In this document: piece by piece, positions 60,631 to 64,000 of the stretch
Layout of the letters: each line of letters starts with the position of its first letter
Numbering within the stretch: the first letter of the stretch is position 1
Assembly: GCA_911728435.2 (NCBI GenBank)
Contig: OU452204.1
Location: 14,632,001 to 14,696,000 of the forward strand
Origin: Apoderus coryli
Lineage: Eukaryota; Arthropoda; Insecta; Coleoptera; Attelabidae
Length of the DNA stretch: 64,000 bases
Reading direction: 5' to 3'
The notes under the pieces: generated by a model
Told to the model about the DNA's origin: nothing
Databases searched by the model: none
The model's input: the letters and a program-made list of their open reading frames with translations, nothing else
Made by a program: the position numbers and the translations under genes

Positions 60631-61430
60631 ATTATATATAATATTCCAGTCTGGATCTTATAAAAGCACTAAATAAAATTTTAAAAGTTTTGGTGTTGTT
60701 AAAATATTTACAATTTCTTAGGATAAAACCAAGCAGCTTAGTGCAATGTCGCGAGACGTGCTCCACATGAGCCACAAAGGAGAAACGCTCATCAAAATAA
60801 ACACCCAAGTCCCTGAGAACCGTCTCGCGATTCAAGACAGAACCGTCAATGTAATAATTAAAGGTAATTCTATTGTCTTTTCTCGTATAGGTCACCACAT
60901 TACACTTGTCTATATTCAGATGGAACTTGTTTCTATCACACCAGTCTGCAAGAAAATGCAAGCATCTTTGAAGATACAAACAGTCGTCATGCCTACGAAT
61001 TTTATGAAAAAGTTTTAAGTCGGCAAACAGTAGCCCATTGCATAACACACAATCGAAAATGTCGTTAATAAAAATAATAAACAGCAATGGACCTAAGTTG
61101 GATCCCTGTGGTACGCCTGATGTAGGTACAAACTTGAATGACTCATACCCTTCATATTTCACAAACTGGCGACGGTCCAATAGATAAGATTTAAGTAGGC
61201 CGACCAACCCCGACGAAAAACCAAAATTTTCAAGCTTTCTCAATAGAACATAATGGTCGATCTGATCAAAGGCTTTTCTGAAATCCGTATACACGACATC
61301 AATTTGACCACGCGAGTCCAAGACTTCACAAACATGCTGTGAAAAGCAAGCCAAGTTTGTCGCGCATGATCTGCCTGAGAAAAAGCCATGTTGTTTAATT
61401 GTAATAGAATTTTTAACAGTGGAGAATATA

Positions 61431-63517
61431 CAGGGTGGTCCAACGAAAAGTTTGCACCTAGCTTTTCTCTTTTTTTTGTAGTCGAATGCGAAAATGCTCG
61501 GACACGTCGATTTTGCTTTTGAGGGGGACACATTTTAAACATATTTTTCGATCTGCGCCTTTAACCCCCTAGCGGGGGTGAGTAACAACCCTAAAATTTT
61601 AAATGGAAAGAGGGGTCTAATGACATATCATTTGAAAGGACACAAAATTGTCTTTCTAATGATACCCTATTTGTCGAATTTTACTAAAACAGTTAATACG
61701 AAAACGACTTTAAAGACATTAAGCCGATAATTTTGGTATTAATGAGAAATACAAATAAGTTTTAATTATTACGACTGAAAACAACTACAATCATTTCTAA
61801 ATTATTTACTTTGAAGAAAAACGGGATTTCAAAAACACTATCTTATTTATCAGAACTAAATTCCTCACTAATCGTTTGCGTTTTTTGTTGAAATAAAAAC
61901 TGCAGATACGTGTAGGAAAAGAATTTACACCGTTTATTTTAGTCTTTTCATTGATTCAGTTTGGTTGCTTCTCAAGTTATTTTACTTTTACCGTACAAAA
62001 TGATTTATTCCATTCTAGAACGAGTTGAAATTGTTAAACTTTATTTTCAAAATAATAGTAGTGCTAGACTTACGGCTCGCTTATTTAATGAGAGACATCC
62101 CGATAAAAATGTGAATGATGTGTACGTTGGCAAGTTAGTTAAAAAGTTTGTAGATACCGGATCTGTCTGTAATGTAAAACACCAGCCGCAGAAACCGATC
62201 AGAAATGAAGCTGTGGAAGTCGCTGTTTTAGGGCATGTTGAAATGGATCATAGTCAAAGTACCCGTCAACTAGCTGAAGCCTCAGGTGTCTCCCGTTCGT
62301 CCATAATACGAATTTTAAAAGCGTACAAATTTCATCCGTACAAAATCAAATTAGTACAGGAACTAAATGAGGATGATCCTGATAGAAGGCTGCAATTTTG
62401 TGAAGCAATGAGCCAGCGTTTAATTGAAGATCCGCAATTATTATTTAACATTTGTTTTTCCGACGAATGCACATTTTATTTGAATGGAGCTGTAAATAGG
62501 CACAATTGCCGTTACTGGGATGACAGTAACCCACATTTATTCCGTGAGGTTCATACCCAGTATCCTCAAAAAATAAACGTCTGGTGTGGCATATTAGGAA
62601 ATCATATTATAGGACCACTTTTTATTCCTGGAAATTTAACTGGTGAAGTGTACCTAAACATGCTTGAAGACACAATTGATCCTTTAATAACACAAATAAT
62701 AGAAGATGACCAAAATCATACTGCTGATCGGCTTTATTTCCAGCAAGATGGAGCACCTCCGCACTATGTGGCTCCTGTAAGACAGTTCTTAGATGACCGG
62801 TTCCCTGGACAATGGATTGGAAGGAGGGGCCCAATTGAATGGCCTGCCAGGTCACCGGATTTATCGCCTTTAGACTTTTTTCTTTGGGGGCACTTAAAAA
62901 ATAAATGTTTTGCCACGAAGCCCGAGTCCATAGAAGATCTTCGCCAACGCATTACAGAAGAGTGCAGAAACATAACACCTGATATGCTACAAAATGTTAG
63001 AAATAGATTTGAACAAAATCTGTATTATTGTATGGAATCAAATGGGTCACATTTTCAACATTTGTTAATGTAACGTTTTAATAAATCAATTTAACAGCTT
63101 GTTTACTTTTTTTACAAAGCAATGTTAAAACTAACAAACATTGGAATGTACTAACGATTGCAGGTGTTTTCACTCGCAATAATTAAAACTTATTTGTATT
63201 TCTCATTAATACCAAAATTATCGGCTTAATGTCTTTAAAGTCGTTTTCGTATTAACTGTTTTAGTAAAATTCGACAAATAGGGTATCATTAGAAAGACAA
63301 TTTTGTGTCCTTTCAAATGATATGTCATTAGACCCCTCTTTCCATTTAAAATTTTAGGGTTGTTACTCACCCCCGCTAGGGGGTTAAAGGCGCAGATCGA
63401 AAAATATGTTTAAAATGTGTCCCCCTCAAAAGCAAAATCGACGTGTCCGAGCATTTTCGCATTCGACTACAAAAAAAAGAGAAAAGCTAGGTGCAAACTT
63501 TTCGTTGGACCACCCTG
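61431..63517 (+). mobile_element. Apparently intact Tc1/mariner-superfamily DD41D transposon with ~345-bp inverted repeats
   Basis: Both ends start CAGGGTGGTCCAACGAAAAG. The inverted repeats (61431-61776 and 63172-63517) read identically by eye for about 340 bp, including an 8-T/8-A run, and fade at the inner edge. TA flanks each end (61429-61430, 63518-63519). It encloses one uninterrupted transposase gene. Size is 2087 bp. It is inserted into the LINE described above. Confidence 0.95.
62000..63073 (+). CDS. DD41D transposase, intact 357-residue ORF
   Basis: The start chosen is ATG 62000 (context ACAAAATG); an in-frame ATG at 61961 would add 13 residues that look non-coding. Residues 1-110 contain two helix-turn-helix regions (ILERVEIVKLYFQNNSSAR; STRQLAEASGVSRSSIIRIL). 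The catalytic domain carries D155 in CFSDECTF, D250 in YFQQDGAPPHY and D292 in RSPDLSPLDFFLWG. Exactly 41 residues lie between the second and third Asp, i.e. a DD41D signature, known for the rosa/visitor-type branch of Tc1/mariner. WPARSPDLSPLDFFLWGHLK is strongly conserved across this group. No stops or frameshifts. It catalyses cut-and-paste transposition in the nucleus. Whether it is active is untested; identical termini and the intact ORF argue for recent mobility. Confidence 0.93.
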   Translation: MIYSILERVEIVKLYFQNNSSARLTARLFNERHPDKNVNDVYVGKLVKKFVDTGSVCNVKHQPQKPIRNEAVEVAVLGHVEMDHSQSTRQLAEASGVSRSSIIRILKAYKFHPYKIKLVQELNEDDPDRRLQFCEAMSQRLIEDPQLLFNICFSDECTFYLNGAVNRHNCRYWDDSNPHLFREVHTQYPQKINVWCGILGNHIIGPLFIPGNLTGEVYLNMLEDTIDPLITQIIEDDQNHTADRLYFQQDGAPPHYVAPVRQFLDDRFPGQWIGRRGPIEWPARSPDLSPLDFFLWGHLKNKCFATKPESIEDLRQRITEECRNITPDMLQNVRNRFEQNLYYCMESNGSHFQHLLM

Positions 63518-64000
63518 TATATTGATACAACACTATTTCAAACAATTTAGAAAAATTACACAAAATTGAAATAGGTCTATAATTAGTAATGATACTAGAG
63601 TCTCCCTTCTTCAGAATTGGAATTACTCTTGCAGTTTTCCACAAGTCCGTAAATGTGCTCGTAGAATTAAATTAAAAATATGACACAAGGGATTAGATAA
63701 AGGATAAATATAGTCCTTTACAACAGAACTGGGCACACCGTCCGCTCCAGACGTATAGGTTAAGGCTTCAGTTTTTTACTTGCATTGATAAGTCCTCAGC
63801 CGTCACTCTTTCGGCAACTACCATCAACTTTGTTTTTTTTAAATACGAACATGGACCTTTAATTTTCTTTTCTTAAAGCGTTTGTCATTCCCTTTAAAAT
63901 AAGATATTAGTCAGGCATATGTGTCGACGTTTTGATATGAAAATAACTATCATAACATTTTTTCCTTAGTAACGACCTCACTTATTTCTTACTGAATAGG

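Larger units (their letters stand above)
60632..63800 (-). pseudogene. LINE reverse transcriptase (jockey/CR1-like) split by a DD41D transposon
   Basis: The two halves are 63800-63520 and 61430-60632. The first reads SGADGVPSSVVKDYIYPL, then (after a frameshift near 63655) DLWKTARVIPILKKGDSS and LCNFSKLFEIVLYQY. The second continues STVKNSITIKQHGFFSGRSC, motif A VVYTDFRKAFDQIDH, motif B SGVPQGSNLGPLLFIIFIND, motif C region LLFADLKLFHK and thumb sequence. Motif C has lost one codon (FADD became FAD), removing a catalytic aspartate. The frame is continuous across the insertion if the transposon and one TA are removed. Confidence 0.92.

Overview
The window is arthropod, almost certainly insect, nuclear DNA. 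It is AT-rich and has small spliced host genes with GT-AG introns. Most of it is a dense graveyard of transposable elements typical of insects: Tc1/mariner, pogo-like, hAT, PIF/Harbinger, Penelope-like, jockey/CR1/RTE-type LINEs, foldback elements and one probable LTR. I cannot resolve the order from sequence alone.

Two host genes are supported, both on the minus strand. At 478-4134 a six-exon gene encodes a complete 339-residue CRAL-TRIO (Sec14-like) lipid-binding protein; its fourth intron holds a dead Tc1-like transposon. At 16846-17739 a four-exon gene encodes a 173-residue TMEM208 orthologue (ER membrane, SND targeting pathway). All splice phases in both genes close without a stop.

The rest is repeats. 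4.3-6.7 kb is a Tc1-derived repeat interrupted by an internally deleted pogo-like element; a second copy at 30.0-31.1 kb preserves the empty site. 8.0-11.4 kb holds a LINE fragment inside a GTGTAA-rich element, then two foldback palindromes. 12-14.7 kb has hAT, DD41D-like and LINE relics. 20-25.5 kb has LINE, PIF/Harbinger, Penelope-like and hAT pieces, the last with an 8-bp target duplication. 28.0-28.7 kb is a five-copy ~140-bp tandem array. 32.4-33.8 kb is a probable solo LTR beside a ~990-bp near-perfect palindrome. 35.7-45.3 kb has mariner relics, several LINE reverse transcriptases, a Penelope-like RT remnant and another foldback. 52-57 kb carries a hAT MITE and a larger related relic. 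58.3-59.1 kb is a mariner whose 5' half was replaced by an inverted copy of its 3' end.

The two most notable items are these. (i) A set of hammerhead-ribozyme-like motifs (about 10.0, 10.3, 20.9, 27.5 and 45.0 kb) whose stem I sequences differ but remain complementary. (ii) An apparently intact, recently inserted DD41D Tc1/mariner-superfamily transposon (61431-63517) with inverted repeats of about 340 bp that look identical by eye, inserted into a LINE whose reading frame is restored when the element and one TA are removed.
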